Shown here: positions 9,077 to 17,590 of the stretch, in pieces
How the letters are laid out: each line of letters opens with the position of its first letter
Position numbering within the stretch: the first letter of the stretch is position 1
Assembly: GCF_041262525.1 (NCBI RefSeq)
Contig: NZ_JBGCCK010000002.1
Location: 310,001 to 374,000 of the forward strand
Origin: Streptacidiphilus sp041262525
GTDB lineage: Bacteria; Actinomycetota; Actinomycetes; Streptomycetales; Streptomycetaceae
DNA length: 64,000 nt
Reading direction: 5' to 3'
Notes under the pieces: generated by a model
The model's database searches: none
The model's input: only the letters and a program-made list of their open reading frames with translations
Told to the model about the DNA's origin: nothing
Translations under genes and position numbers: made by a program

Positions 9077-9286
9077 TCAAGCGAGACGGCCGCCTGCGGT
9101 GGCGAGACCGAAGACCTTGCGCCCGGCGGAGGCGCCGAACACCTGCTGTCCGTCGAGCGCCCCGACTTCGACGAACAGCCCTGACTCACGCGCCACAACG
9201 CGCCGGAGATCGCCAAGGGCGGGGCGTCCGCCGAAGCGTGGGCTGGGACGACCGCCACAGTCGCTGAACCTGTTCGAGACGAGCAA
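9077..9286 (-). other. Unassigned small ORF in a 263-bp gap, possible gene fragment
   Basis: The gap between the LysR gene and the SDR gene holds a minus-strand frame of up to 69 residues whose C-terminal 40 residues (VEVGALDGQQVFGASAGRKV and beyond) look protein-like in composition. It has no ribosome site and matches no family I recognise. It could be the tail of a lost gene or chance. Confidence 0.2.
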
Positions 9287-9328
9287 TCGAAGTCGCCTGG
9301 CCCCGGCTGGTGATGACCGCCGGGCACT

Positions 9329-10060
9329 TCACCACGGCACGACGCCGGCGTCCTCGAAGAACTGGCCGGTCGGGCCGTCGTCGGGCAGGGTCGCGAGCTT
9401 GATGGCGATCGCCGCGCCCTGTTCGGGGGTCCGCACGCCACGGAAGCCGTTGAGGTCGGTGGCGACGTAGCCGGGGCAGCCCATGTTGATCAGGATGTTC
9501 GTACCACTCAACTCCCGGACGTACTGGAGGGTGACGGCGTTCAGGAACGTCTTCGACGGGGCGTACGCCACAGCCACCGGACCCGACGTCAGCTCGGCAG
9601 CGGTTCCCCCCTGCCGGGTGAGGGAGCCGACGCTGCTGGACATGTTCACGATCCGCGGCGAGGCGGAGCGGCGCAGCAGCGGCAGCATCGCGTTAGTGAC
9701 GCGGATGACGCCGATCACGTTGGTCTCCACGACCGTGCGGATGGTGGCGGGATCGACGTGGGTGGGCTCCTGCGGCATGCCGCCGGTGATGGCGGCGTTG
9801 TTGACGAGCACGTCGAGGCGCCCGGCCTGCTCCTCGATCAGCCGTGCGGCGGCGGTCGCGCTCGCGTCGTCGGTCACGTCCAGCGGTACACCGAAGGCGT
9901 CCACGCCGGCCCCGCGCAGTTGCTCCACCGCGGCCTTGCGGCGCTGCTCGTCTCGGGCGCCGACGCCGACGCGCCAGCCAAGGGCGCCCAGGCCCGCGGC
10001 GATCTCGTAGCCGATTCCCTTGTTCGCGCCGGTGACCAGCGCAATCGTCTGTTCGCTCAT
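9329..10060 (-). CDS. SDR family oxidoreductase
   Basis: This 243-residue classical short-chain dehydrogenase has the cofactor motif TGANKGIGYE (about residues 10-19), NNAA at about 87-90 and YAPSKTFL (catalytic Tyr and Lys). The Ser ahead of it sits in MSSSVGS. A basic residue after the glycine loop suggests NADP. The carbonyl-reductase-like sequence (TGANKGIGYEIA...VETNVIG) fits reduction of a small ketone or quinone, but the substrate is unknown. I use ATG 10060 (MSEQTI); an in-frame ATG at 10069 is equally possible and neither has a good ribosome site. It diverges from the LysR gene at 10156. Confidence 0.85.
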   Translation of the reverse strand: MSEQTIALVTGANKGIGYEIAAGLGALGWRVGVGARDEQRRKAAVEQLRGAGVDAFGVPLDVTDDASATAAARLIEEQAGRLDVLVNNAAITGGMPQEPTHVDPATIRTVVETNVIGVIRVTNAMLPLLRRSASPRIVNMSSSVGSLTRQGGTAAELTSGPVAVAYAPSKTFLNAVTLQYVRELSGTNILINMGCPGYVATDLNGFRGVRTPEQGAAIAIKLATLPDDGPTGQFFEDAGVVPW

Positions 10061-10116
10061 AGGGACCATGCTGCCGTCGGAGCCCAACGGGGGTCCAACA
10101 CCGATCAGGTGGGCAA

Positions 10117-10135
10117 CGATACCGTCCAGGTATTG
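10117..10135. promoter_or_regulatory. Candidate LysR operator
   Basis: CGATACC-GTCCA-GGTATTG is an imperfect inverted repeat (6 of 7 pairs) in the 95-nt gap between the divergent SDR and LysR genes. The position suits autoregulation and control of the SDR gene. Downstream, TAGCGT lies 6 nt before the LysR ATG with no ribosome site, which suggests a leaderless LysR transcript. Confidence 0.45.
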
Positions 10136-10155
10136 ATCCGGAGTAGCGTGATTGC

Positions 10156-11016
10156 ATGGAAACCCGGGAACTGCGCTACTTCGTCGCCGTTGCTGAAGAG
10201 CTGCACTTCGCCCGCGCCGCGCAGCGGCTCGGGATCGCGCAGCCGCCTTTGTCGCGGGCGATCCAGAAGCTCGAACGCCGGCTCGGGGCAGCGCTGTTGG
10301 ATCGGACGAGCCGCGCCGTCACGCTGACCGAGGCCGGCTCGGTGCTGTTGGTCGAGGGGCGGGCGGCCCTGGAGGCGGTCGACGCCGCCGAGCGCCGGAC
10401 CCGCCGAGCCGCCCTGTCCGCGGCCGACCGTCCCGGCCTCGTTCTGGTCACCAAAGCCAACGCATCCAGCGAACTGCTGGCGAAACTGCTCGACGCATAC
10501 GCCGTCGAACCCGGCGCAGTCCCCGTCGACGTCATCCTGTGCGGCCCGGCCGAGCAGGAACGACTCCTGCGCGAGGGCCGGGCCGACGTGGCACTGCTGC
10601 ACCGGCCGTTCGACTCGACGGCCGGGTTCCACACCGAGGAGCTCAGCACGGAGGGCCAGGTCGTGGTCCTGCCCGCCGGGCATCCGCTCACCCTCCGGGA
10701 CCAGGTGCACATGGCCGACATCACCGGCCTGCCGGGCCTGCCCCTGCCACGCTGGCCCGGCCCCGACGGCACCTACCCGCCCGGCCCCGGCCCCCAGGTC
10801 CGCGACCACGCACAGTTGCTGCAACTCGTCGCGCTCGGCCGTGCATGCGCGGTCTCACCGGAGTCGTGCCGATCCCAACTGCACGGCGACCTCGCCGCCG
10901 TGCCCGTGGTGGACGCGCCCGCAGTCACCACCGTGATCGCCTGGCCACCGCACAGCCGGTCCAGGGCCGTCGCCGACCTCGTCCGGACCGCGATACGCCT
11001 CCAGGTTGTTTGTTGA
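10156..11016 (+). CDS. LysR-family transcriptional regulator
   Basis: This 286-residue LysR protein starts METRELRYFVAVAEELHFAR and has the winged helix at residues 4-62 (AAQRLGIAQPPLSRAIQKLE) and an effector domain at about 90-280. The length is slightly short for the family. There is no ribosome site before the ATG, but a TAGCGT box lies 6 nt upstream, as in leaderless transcripts. It diverges from the SDR gene at 9329-10060 and probably regulates it. The effector is unknown. Confidence 0.9.
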   Translation: METRELRYFVAVAEELHFARAAQRLGIAQPPLSRAIQKLERRLGAALLDRTSRAVTLTEAGSVLLVEGRAALEAVDAAERRTRRAALSAADRPGLVLVTKANASSELLAKLLDAYAVEPGAVPVDVILCGPAEQERLLREGRADVALLHRPFDSTAGFHTEELSTEGQVVVLPAGHPLTLRDQVHMADITGLPGLPLPRWPGPDGTYPPGPGPQVRDHAQLLQLVALGRACAVSPESCRSQLHGDLAAVPVVDAPAVTTVIAWPPHSRSRAVADLVRTAIRLQVVC

Positions 11017-11162
11017 CGGCGGGTCAGCGACGCAATAGGCCGGTCAGCTGTCTGGAGTGTCAGTCTCGCGCATGTCGCCAACGTCAGCCTCGGATCAGGT
11101 TCCTCGGCTGTCAGCAGTGGATCGCCGAGCACGCCGAGCAGTTCCAGCGGCGCTGACCAGTT

Positions 11163-12002
11163 TCAGCGGAACGCGGCGATATTTCGCGCGACCCAGTCGG
11201 CGAAGGGGCGCGGGGCGCGGCCGAGGACCCGCTGGACGTCCGGGCTGACGCGCAGTTCGGCCGGGTTCGGGGAACCGAGGATGGCGAGGGTGTCCTCAGC
11301 GAGCTCAGCCGCCATGCTCCGGGCCATGGCGGCCTTGGCCTCGTCGCGGGTGAGGTCGTGGAACCGCACTGGCGAGCCCAGTGCGGTGGCGATGGCCTGC
11401 GCCTGCTGGCGCGGCGTGATCACCTCCGGGCCGGTCAGCTCGTACACGCCGTCGGCGTGCCGGCCCTCCAGCAGGCAGGCCGCCGCGACCTCGGCGATGT
11501 CAGCCGGGTCGATGATCGGCACCCCGACGTCGCCGAAGGGAGCAGCGACGACCCGTCGCGCGCGGATGGACTCGGCCCACCACAGGGCATTGGAGGCGAA
11601 GCCGCCCGGCCGCAGGATGACCCATTCCAGGCCGGACTCCCGCAGCACATCCTCCAACGTGCGCATCGCGATCCGCGTCGCGCCGAAGGGCCTGGTCACC
11701 ACACCCTGCGTGGAGAGCAGGACGACCCGACGGACGCCACTGGCCTCAGCTTGGCCGATGATGTCGGCCGCGTTGGCTCCGGGGGCGTGCATCTCGCCGG
11801 ACAGCAGCAGGAACAGCGCTTTCGCCCCGGCCAGCGCGGGCTCAAGGCCGGCGGGCTCGGCCAGGTCGGCCGCCACGTGGCGGACGCCGTCCGGCACCGC
11901 CGCGGCGTGCCGTGACACCGCCGTCACCTGCCGGCCCGCCTCGGCCAACGCCCTCGTCAACGGCCGGCCCACATTTCCGGTAGCCCCGGTCACCACGATC
12001 AT
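11163..12002 (-). CDS. NmrA-like NAD(P)H-binding protein
   Basis: This 279-residue atypical SDR belongs to the NmrA/SDR_a5 group. It starts with the Rossmann motif VTGATGNVGRPL, and SRHAAAVPDGVRHVAADLAE is the dinucleotide-binding strand region. The classical YxxxK is missing, as usual for the group. Such proteins act as NAD(P)-dependent quinone reductases or redox sensors; the role here is not defined. It diverges from the HxlR gene at 12094, which is the typical arrangement for a redox or quinone-responsive pair. Confidence 0.87.
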   Translation of the reverse strand: MIVVTGATGNVGRPLTRALAEAGRQVTAVSRHAAAVPDGVRHVAADLAEPAGLEPALAGAKALFLLLSGEMHAPGANAADIIGQAEASGVRRVVLLSTQGVVTRPFGATRIAMRTLEDVLRESGLEWVILRPGGFASNALWWAESIRARRVVAAPFGDVGVPIIDPADIAEVAAACLLEGRHADGVYELTGPEVITPRQQAQAIATALGSPVRFHDLTRDEAKAAMARSMAAELAEDTLAILGSPNPAELRVSPDVQRVLGRAPRPFADWVARNIAAFR

Positions 12003-12052
12003 GATCAGCTCCTTGTCACAGGTCCTCTGTGGCCTTCACGCTAGGAGCCGGG

Positions 12053-12085
12053 CTTACTCCTGGTAAGGACATACCCTGAAGTAAG
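12053..12085. promoter_or_regulatory. Candidate HxlR operator with three half-sites
   Basis: CTTAC-TCCTG-GTAAG (12053-12067) is a perfect 5-bp inverted repeat, and a third GTAAG half-site lies at 12081-12085, 9 nt before the HxlR GTG. The element is centred in the 91-nt gap between the NmrA-like gene and the HxlR gene. Control of both genes by the HxlR protein is inferred. Confidence 0.5.
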
Positions 12086-12093
12086 CTCATCAC

Positions 12094-12498
12094 GTGACAG
12101 GAAGCGTGCAGCCCATACGGGCCGAGGCGGGGAAGCGGTATGAGGTGTTTCACACCGACTGCCCCGCAAGTGAAGTGGTCGACCACGTGACCAGCAGGTG
12201 GGGCGTCTGGGTGTTGATCGCCTTGCAGAGCAACAGCCTCCGCTTCTACGAGCTGCGCGACAGCATCCAGGGCATCAGCGAGAAGATGCTCGCCCAGACC
12301 CTGCGCGCGCTGGTCCAGGACGGCCTGGTCTGGCGGGAGGTCGAGCCGACGACCCCGCCCCAGGTCACCTACGGGCTGACGCAGTTCGGTCGGGACCTCG
12401 GTGAACCACTGACGGAGCTGCTCGACCGGATCACGCGGCGACTGTCACCGCGCGAGGCGGGAGGAACTGTCGATCAAGGGTGGAAGCGTTCGCGGTAG
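12094..12498 (+). CDS. HxlR-family transcriptional regulator
   Basis: This 134-residue winged-helix protein carries the family signature CPASEVVDHVTSRWGVWVLI (from residue 24), with the Cys that often senses quinones or electrophiles, followed by LRFYELRDSIQGISEKMLAQ and a beta wing. Start is GTG at 12094. It diverges from the NmrA-like gene. Its 3' end overlaps the 3' end of the convergent GATase/AraC gene by 25 bp, so the two may interfere through antisense transcription. Confidence 0.9.
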   Translation: MTGSVQPIRAEAGKRYEVFHTDCPASEVVDHVTSRWGVWVLIALQSNSLRFYELRDSIQGISEKMLAQTLRALVQDGLVWREVEPTTPPQVTYGLTQFGRDLGEPLTELLDRITRRLSPREAGGTVDQGWKRSR

Positions 12499-13457
12499 TG
12501 GGTGGGGGTGGTGTCGAGCTTGCGGCGGAACGCGCGGATCAGGGTGTCGATGCTGTTGAAGCCGCAGGCTGTCGCGATGCGGTCGAGGGTGTCGTCGGTG
12601 GACTCCAGGCGGCTGCGTGCGGCTTCCACTCGGGCGGATTCCACGTAGGCGGCGGGGGTCGTGCCGAGTTCCGTCTTGAAGATCCGCGTCAGTTGCCGCT
12701 CGCTGATGTTGGCCTGCCGGGCGAGGTTCGGAACGGTGAGTGGCGCGTCGATGCTCGCCGCGATGTGGTGTCGCAGATGTTCCATGCGGCGCGTAGTGGA
12801 GGCGGGCTCCAGGGGGACGCTGAACTGGCTCTGTCCGCTTGTGCGCTTGAGGTACATCACCAGCTGTCGGGCCACGCGCAGGGCGACGACCTCGCCGAAG
12901 TCCTCAGTGATCAGTGCGAGGGACAGGTCCAGGCAGGCGGTGATTCCCGCGCCGGTCCACACGTTGCCCTGGCGGATGAAGATCGGGTCAGCGTCCACGT
13001 GCACAGCGGGGAAGTCTGCGGCGAGCTGCTGCGCGGTGGACCAATGGGTGGTGGCGCGTTTCCCGTCGAGGAGTCCCGCTGCGGCGAGCAGGTGCGCGCC
13101 GACGCAGACGGACGCGACGCGGGCCGAGCGTGCGGCGAGGACCCGCGTCCACTCCACGACGTCGGGTTCGGTGATCGCCCGGACGCGGCCGGACGCGTCC
13201 GATTCCACCGAACCCGGAACGATCAAGGTGTCGATCCGGCCGTTCGCCAGCTGCTCGAACGTCAGGTCCGGCAGCACCCTCACGCCGGCTGCCGTGGTGA
13301 CCGGCTCTACTGAAAGCGCCCCGAGCACGACCCGATAGCCGGTGGCGTCGGGCATCTCGCGGCGCAGCAGGGAGAACACCTCCGGCGGGCCGGTGACGTC
13401 CAGCAGATCAACGCCGGGGAACAGCATGATGGCGATCAAATGTCCACTTTGTTGCAC
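12474..13457 (-). CDS. GATase1/DJ-1 domain AraC-family regulator (FtrA-like)
   Basis: This 327-residue regulator has an N-terminal DJ-1/PfpI domain (about residues 6-170) with the nucleophile-elbow Cys in VASVCVGAHL (C118), and a C-terminal AraC double helix-turn-helix (about 225-322; ISERQLTRIFKTELGTTPAA). The GTG at 13457 is chosen because GGGGGG lies 7 nt upstream; longer in-frame starts extend over the intergenic operator. It diverges from the isochorismatase-like gene at 13597, its probable target, with a perfect palindrome between them. Confidence 0.88.
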   Translation of the reverse strand: MQQSGHLIAIMLFPGVDLLDVTGPPEVFSLLRREMPDATGYRVVLGALSVEPVTTAAGVRVLPDLTFEQLANGRIDTLIVPGSVESDASGRVRAITEPDVVEWTRVLAARSARVASVCVGAHLLAAAGLLDGKRATTHWSTAQQLAADFPAVHVDADPIFIRQGNVWTGAGITACLDLSLALITEDFGEVVALRVARQLVMYLKRTSGQSQFSVPLEPASTTRRMEHLRHHIAASIDAPLTVPNLARQANISERQLTRIFKTELGTTPAAYVESARVEAARSRLESTDDTLDRIATACGFNSIDTLIRAFRRKLDTTPTHYRERFHP

Positions 13458-13531
13458 GAGTTGCCCCCCTGGCGACTGTGACGACGGCAGTGGCGGCCAT
13501 GTCGGTTTCTGCAAGTTGGATGTCATTGCCG

Positions 13532-13546
13532 TCAACAATTTGTTGA
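13532..13546. promoter_or_regulatory. Perfect palindrome between AraC-type and hydrolase genes
   Basis: TCAACAA-T-TTGTTGA is a 7-bp perfect inverted repeat with a single central base. It lies 75 nt upstream of the AraC-type GTG (13457) and 51 nt upstream of the isochorismatase-like GTG (13597). Its AT-rich symmetry stands out in this GC-rich DNA. AraC proteins usually bind direct repeats, so another regulator is also possible. Confidence 0.55.
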
Positions 13547-13596
13547 TCGTAGCGTGGGGACGTCCGACCGAACCACTGATCGAAAAAGGTGCAGCA

Positions 13597-14184
13597 GTGA
13601 CGACCACCCTGCGTGAACTCAACAGCTTCGACCAGAGCCCGGCGCAGCTGGCCGACTCCACGCTGATCCTGATCGACTACCAGAACACCTACACCCGGGG
13701 CGTGATGGAGCTCGACGGCTGGAAGGACGCCCTCGACGCTGCGGCCGACCTGCTCGCCCGGGCCCGTGCCGCCGGGGCGAAGGTCATCCACGTCATCAAC
13801 GACGGTGGCGAGGGCACCCCGTACGACATCCGTGTGGAGATCGGCCAGATCCACCCCAGGGTCGCCCCCGTCGCAGGCGAACCGACCGTCGTCAAGGGCA
13901 AGCCGAACGCGTTCCTGGACACCGATCTCGGTGAGCTGGTGGACGGCGCCGCCAAGGGCAAGGTGATCATCGCCGGGTTCATGACCCACATGTGCGTGGC
14001 GTTCACCGCTCAGGGTGCGTTCCTGCGTGGCAACCACGCCACGGTCGTCGCTGACGCCTCGGCCACCCGGCCGCTCCGGACTCCGGCCGGCGAGGTGACC
14101 GCCGAGCAACTGCACCAGGGCGCGCTCGCCACCATCCACGACCTGTACGGCGTCGTGGTGGCCAAGGGTGCCGAGCTGGCCTGA
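13597..14184 (+). CDS. Isochorismatase-family cysteine hydrolase
   Basis: This 195-residue cytoplasmic hydrolase has the Asp-Lys-Cys triad of the family: D27 (LILIDYQNTY), K100 or K102 (VVKGKPNAFLDTDL) and C133 (GFMTHMCVAFTAQGA). A cis-peptide-type turn before the Cys is in place. Family members cleave isochorismate, nicotinamide, N-carbamoyl compounds or ureas; YcaC-like members have unknown substrates, and this protein resembles them in length. GTG 13597 has AAAAGG upstream. It diverges from the FtrA-like regulator and is followed by the Tat-exported protein at 14346. Confidence 0.87.
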   Translation: MTTTLRELNSFDQSPAQLADSTLILIDYQNTYTRGVMELDGWKDALDAAADLLARARAAGAKVIHVINDGGEGTPYDIRVEIGQIHPRVAPVAGEPTVVKGKPNAFLDTDLGELVDGAAKGKVIIAGFMTHMCVAFTAQGAFLRGNHATVVADASATRPLRTPAGEVTAEQLHQGALATIHDLYGVVVAKGAELA

Positions 14185-14345
14185 CGCCGAGCCCGCCCGA
14201 TCCGCAATCCATCCGCAGTCCAACAGGGGCAGCACCCGCCGCCACAAGCGCCGGGCGCTGCCCCGCGCACAGGTGACGCACTACGCGCACCAGGGCACGG
14301 CCGCGGCAGGCCGCTGCCCTGTCATCCAAGGGGGAGAGAAAGCAA

Positions 14346-15500
14346 GTGCCTACCCGTAGAACCGTTTTGGGGGGAGCGGCTGCCATCGGTGCAGCCGCCG
14401 CAATCACCGGACTGAGCGCCCGTACCGCGTCCGCCGACGGCACCACCGGCAACGTCACGCAAGCGCAGGCCCGCGACAACATCCGCGCCGTGGACACCGG
14501 CATGCGCAACAACTACGACGCGTTGCGCGCCAACGTCATCAACCAGCTGGACCCGGTCATCGTCGTCAACAACGACATGCAGGGCGGCACCTACTACCTG
14601 ATCAGCAAGGGCACGGTGCTGGAGACCATCCAGCCCGTGGACGAGGTGTTCGCGCTGGCCAAGTCCATCGCGCACACCCCGCTGGGCATCTTCTCCATCT
14701 GCGCGCCGTCGCTGGACCCGAACAACATCCTTTCCTCGCAGACCGCGTACATCGACCAGCACGACCTTCAGATGGTCGCGTTCAACGGGCCCGGCAACAC
14801 CGGCTGGATCGACTCGCTGCAGACGTTCTCCAACACCCTGGACACCGCCCGGCAGACCCTGGAGTCGGCGAACCTGCCCGGCGACACGAACGGGAGCCTG
14901 CACGACGCCTGCGCGTACATCCTCGACAAGGCGCACGACTACATCGCCACGACGATTCGCAACCGCGAGTTCGACATGCAGTCGTTCGAGAACTTCACCG
15001 CCGACGTCTACCCCAGCATCCGCACCAACATGTACTGGTCGTCCCGGGTGCAGATCGACGGCGTCAGCAAGCTGATGACCCGCTGGCGCAGCCAGGTCGG
15101 CGGCGCGTGGTCGGGGCTCTACGTGGTGGTGCTGTCCATCTGGACGACCTACGTGCAGAACCAGAACAGCATCATCCTGAAGAACTTCATGGACCAGAAG
15201 CAGGTCCCCACGCACCTCATCGACCTGATGACGGCGCAGACACCCACCGACCCGGTCCATATCGCGCTCGACAACCTGGCGCGCATCGTCCAGGACAACA
15301 TCGCTGCAGAGATGGTCTTCTCCACCGACCAGCCCACCGCCGACGCCCTCAAGGGCCAGCCGGACCTGCTGTCCACGGAGATCCTCAAACTCCTCGGAAC
15401 CGGTTCCACCGCCGCCAATGCCTCGAGCGCCCTCACCAAGGGTCAGCTCACACAGATCGCGTGCCCGTTCCACAACCGGGCCTCTGCCCTCCGCGCCTGA
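14346..15500 (+). CDS. Tat-exported protein of unknown function
   Basis: This 384-residue protein starts with a twin-arginine signal (PTRRTVLGGAAAIGAAAAIT, then an AxA-type site near residue 30: ASA-DGT), so it is exported folded. The mature part is polar and helix-rich, with a hydrophobic stretch at about residues 255-275 (WSGLYVVVLSIWTTYVQ). It resembles no enzyme family I know. Start is GTG with GGGGGAG upstream. The next gene, a CynX-type exporter, follows after 156 nt on the same strand, so the two may be co-transcribed. Tat export often signals a cofactor or early folding, but no binding motif is visible. Confidence 0.8.
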   Translation: MPTRRTVLGGAAAIGAAAAITGLSARTASADGTTGNVTQAQARDNIRAVDTGMRNNYDALRANVINQLDPVIVVNNDMQGGTYYLISKGTVLETIQPVDEVFALAKSIAHTPLGIFSICAPSLDPNNILSSQTAYIDQHDLQMVAFNGPGNTGWIDSLQTFSNTLDTARQTLESANLPGDTNGSLHDACAYILDKAHDYIATTIRNREFDMQSFENFTADVYPSIRTNMYWSSRVQIDGVSKLMTRWRSQVGGAWSGLYVVVLSIWTTYVQNQNSIILKNFMDQKQVPTHLIDLMTAQTPTDPVHIALDNLARIVQDNIAAEMVFSTDQPTADALKGQPDLLSTEILKLLGTGSTAANASSALTKGQLTQIACPFHNRASALRA

Positions 15501-15656
15501 CTCATCCACCGGACCGCTGCGCCCCTCCCCGCTGCACCGAGGGGCGCAGCGCCCGCACCACCGACGGCTTCCCTCCGGGCCAGCGGCCAGCGCCGCACAG
15601 CCCGCGCGGGAAGCCGTCGCCGTTTCGGCACCGCATGTCCACGGGGGAAACACGAC

Positions 15657-16982
15657 ATGAACCACGCAACCGGCGTCCGCCGGACCACGAGAGTCTGGTT
15701 GCTCCTCGGCCTGATCCTGCTCACGGTCAACCTTCGCGCCGCGATCACCGGCGTCTCGCCGCTCCTCGCGCTGCTCCAGACCACGCTTCACCTCAGTGAC
15801 ATCGAGACCAGCACGCTGGCCACCCTGCCGGTGCTGTGCCTGGGCGTGTTCGCCGCTGTCGCGCCGGGCCTGAGCCGCCGCTACGGCAACGAGGCCACCA
15901 TCACCGCGTCCCTGCTGGTCACCACCGCAGGCATCGCCCTGCGCGTCGCGCCAGGCCAGGTGGCGCTGTTCAGCGGAACCGCCCTGGCCGGCGCGGGCAT
16001 CGCGATCGGCGGCGCGCTGATGCCCGCAGTGATCAAAGAGCACTTCCCCACGCAGGTGGGCACCCTGACGGGCCTGGCGATGACCCTCATGGCCGCCGGC
16101 GGGGCCACGGCGGCCGCAGCCGCCGTGCCCCTGGACGACGCGGCCGGATGGCGCGTCGCCCTCGCCGTGTGGGCGCTGCCGAGCCTGGCCGCCGTTCTGG
16201 CCTGGGTGCGGCTCACCCACCATGCCGGCCGCACCCCCACGCCGGCCGCCCCGCAGCCGCACTCCGGCACGCTCCTGCGGTCCCGACTGGCGTGGGCGGT
16301 GTCAGCGTTCCTCGGCGTGGTGTCACTGATGTTCTACGTCCTGGTCGCGTGGCTCCCGCAGATCATGACCCAACGGGGCTACACCCCCGTCCAGGGCGGA
16401 GCGATGGTGTCCGTCATGCTCGCCACCGGAATCCCCTTCGGCTTCCTCACGCCCTACCTGGCCGCGCGTTTGAAGGACCAGCGGCCGATCATCCTCGCGA
16501 TCGTCATCATCAAGCTGACCGGCCTGGGGGGAATCCTGATCCTGCCCGGCTATGCCTGGGTGTGGATCGCTGTCCTCGGCGTCGCCACCGGCGCTGCCTT
16601 CCCCCTCGCCGTCACGTTCCTCAGCCTGCGCTCACCCGACGCCGCCGTCACCGCACGCCTGTCCGGCATGGCCCAGACCGGCGGCTACCTCCTCGCCGGG
16701 GCGGGCCCGTTCCTCTTCGGTGTCCTGCGCGCCGCGACCGGCAGCTGGGCCATACCCCTGACGGTCCTGGGGACGCTGATGATTCCCGAAGCCCTCTGCG
16801 GCCTGCGGGCCGCGCGGCCCGGCCATGTCCAACCCGTCGCAGCAGGCACCGGCATGACCAGGCTTGGAGAGGCACTGCCAGCCGAAGCCCAACGCCTTCG
16901 CGTCACCACTCATGGAGAGCTGGGTGAGGGCCTTGAGAACTCGTGCCCGGCGGCGTTCGGAGTCCGAGCACGGCGTGGGTGA
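15657..16982 (+). CDS. CynX/NimT-type MFS transporter
   Basis: This 441-residue permease has twelve predicted helices and the same signature as the MFS at the window start (TVNLRAAITGVSPLLALLQT in helix 1, ALMPAVIKEHFPTQVGTLTG in helix 4). The last 40 or so residues (from about 16860) are hydrophilic and not family-like, and they run antisense through the decayed LuxR gene, so the original C-terminus was probably altered when that gene was lost. It lies downstream of the Tat-exported protein. The transported compound is unknown. Confidence 0.87.
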   Translation: MNHATGVRRTTRVWLLLGLILLTVNLRAAITGVSPLLALLQTTLHLSDIETSTLATLPVLCLGVFAAVAPGLSRRYGNEATITASLLVTTAGIALRVAPGQVALFSGTALAGAGIAIGGALMPAVIKEHFPTQVGTLTGLAMTLMAAGGATAAAAAVPLDDAAGWRVALAVWALPSLAAVLAWVRLTHHAGRTPTPAAPQPHSGTLLRSRLAWAVSAFLGVVSLMFYVLVAWLPQIMTQRGYTPVQGGAMVSVMLATGIPFGFLTPYLAARLKDQRPIILAIVIIKLTGLGGILILPGYAWVWIAVLGVATGAAFPLAVTFLSLRSPDAAVTARLSGMAQTGGYLLAGAGPFLFGVLRAATGSWAIPLTVLGTLMIPEALCGLRAARPGHVQPVAAGTGMTRLGEALPAEAQRLRVTTHGELGEGLENSCPAAFGVRARRG

Positions 16983-17380
16983 GGCTCGCGCGGTTGGGCA
17001 CCCCGAGTTTGGCGTCGGGGTGGTCGCCCGAGCAGCGCGAGGGCCTGCGCCCGGGGCAGCGGTCCGATGTGCCGTACCTCGAGCTGCCCCATGGATGCGG
17101 CGCGGGAGAGCACGGCGGCCAGCGCGGGCGAGAGTTGGCGCTGACGGTAGGCCAGCAGGCAGAGCACCGCGCTGGTGGCGGCCGTGTGGAGCAAGCGCTC
17201 TACACCCGGAATCCGGTCGGTTGCGAGATGGTGCAGGTCGTCCATCGCCACCAGGGTGGCCCTCCCCTGAGCCACCTGCTCGTGCAGCTCACAGCAGCCG
17301 TCCGTCAGCGAGCGCACGTCGCGCGGCGTGGGGGCGAGCGCGCGCCGACCGTGAGCCGCGAACACCCGGACACCGGCTCG
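16900..17380 (-). pseudogene. Decayed LuxR-family (LAL) ATPase regulator
   Basis: Two pieces of one large LuxR regulator remain. From 17365 downward the frame reads a MalT-like ATPase segment (ATLVAMDDLHHLATD, a Walker B, then GVERLLHTAAT and MGQLEVRHIGPLPRAQALAL). Near 17035-16975 the neighbouring frame encodes the end of the DNA-binding helix (KLGVPNRASLTHAVLGL). An intact protein would have more than 600 residues between them, so a large internal deletion joined the ends out of frame. The Walker A part is also missing. It is non-functional. Confidence 0.75.
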
Positions 17381-17457
17381 CCGTCCACACCTCGCTCTGG
17401 GACGACCAGACAGCGGGAAGCAACACCCACGGCAAATACCGGGCCATCAGGGCATTC

Positions 17458-17562
17458 ATGCAGGCTGTGGGACCCACCTGGGTCTCGGTCATCTTCGGGG
17501 TGATGGCCGTGGGCCTGCTCCTGGTCGGAGTGCGCGAGATCCGAGCAGCGTACAAGGACTGA
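17458..17562 (+). CDS. Short membrane-segment ORF, probable fragment
   Basis: From ATG 17458 the frame encodes 34 residues (MQAVGPTWVSVIFGVMAVGL and a basic tail ending in AAYKD) with one clear transmembrane helix. The same frame is open upstream with protein-like residues (GKYRAIRAFMQAVGP), and there is no ribosome site, so this is more likely the C-terminus of a truncated membrane protein than a true small gene. It lies between the LuxR remnant and the GH3 gene. Confidence 0.35.
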   Translation: MQAVGPTWVSVIFGVMAVGLLLVGVREIRAAYKD

Positions 17563-17590
17563 TTCTTGGAAGGTCATCCACAACCGTCCC

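Noticed and set aside
14322..16262. A 646-codon open frame on the minus strand
   Set aside because: It is antisense to the Tat-exported protein and the MFS gene, both with clear signals. It has Arg/Gly-rich, low-complexity composition typical of GC-rich shadow frames.
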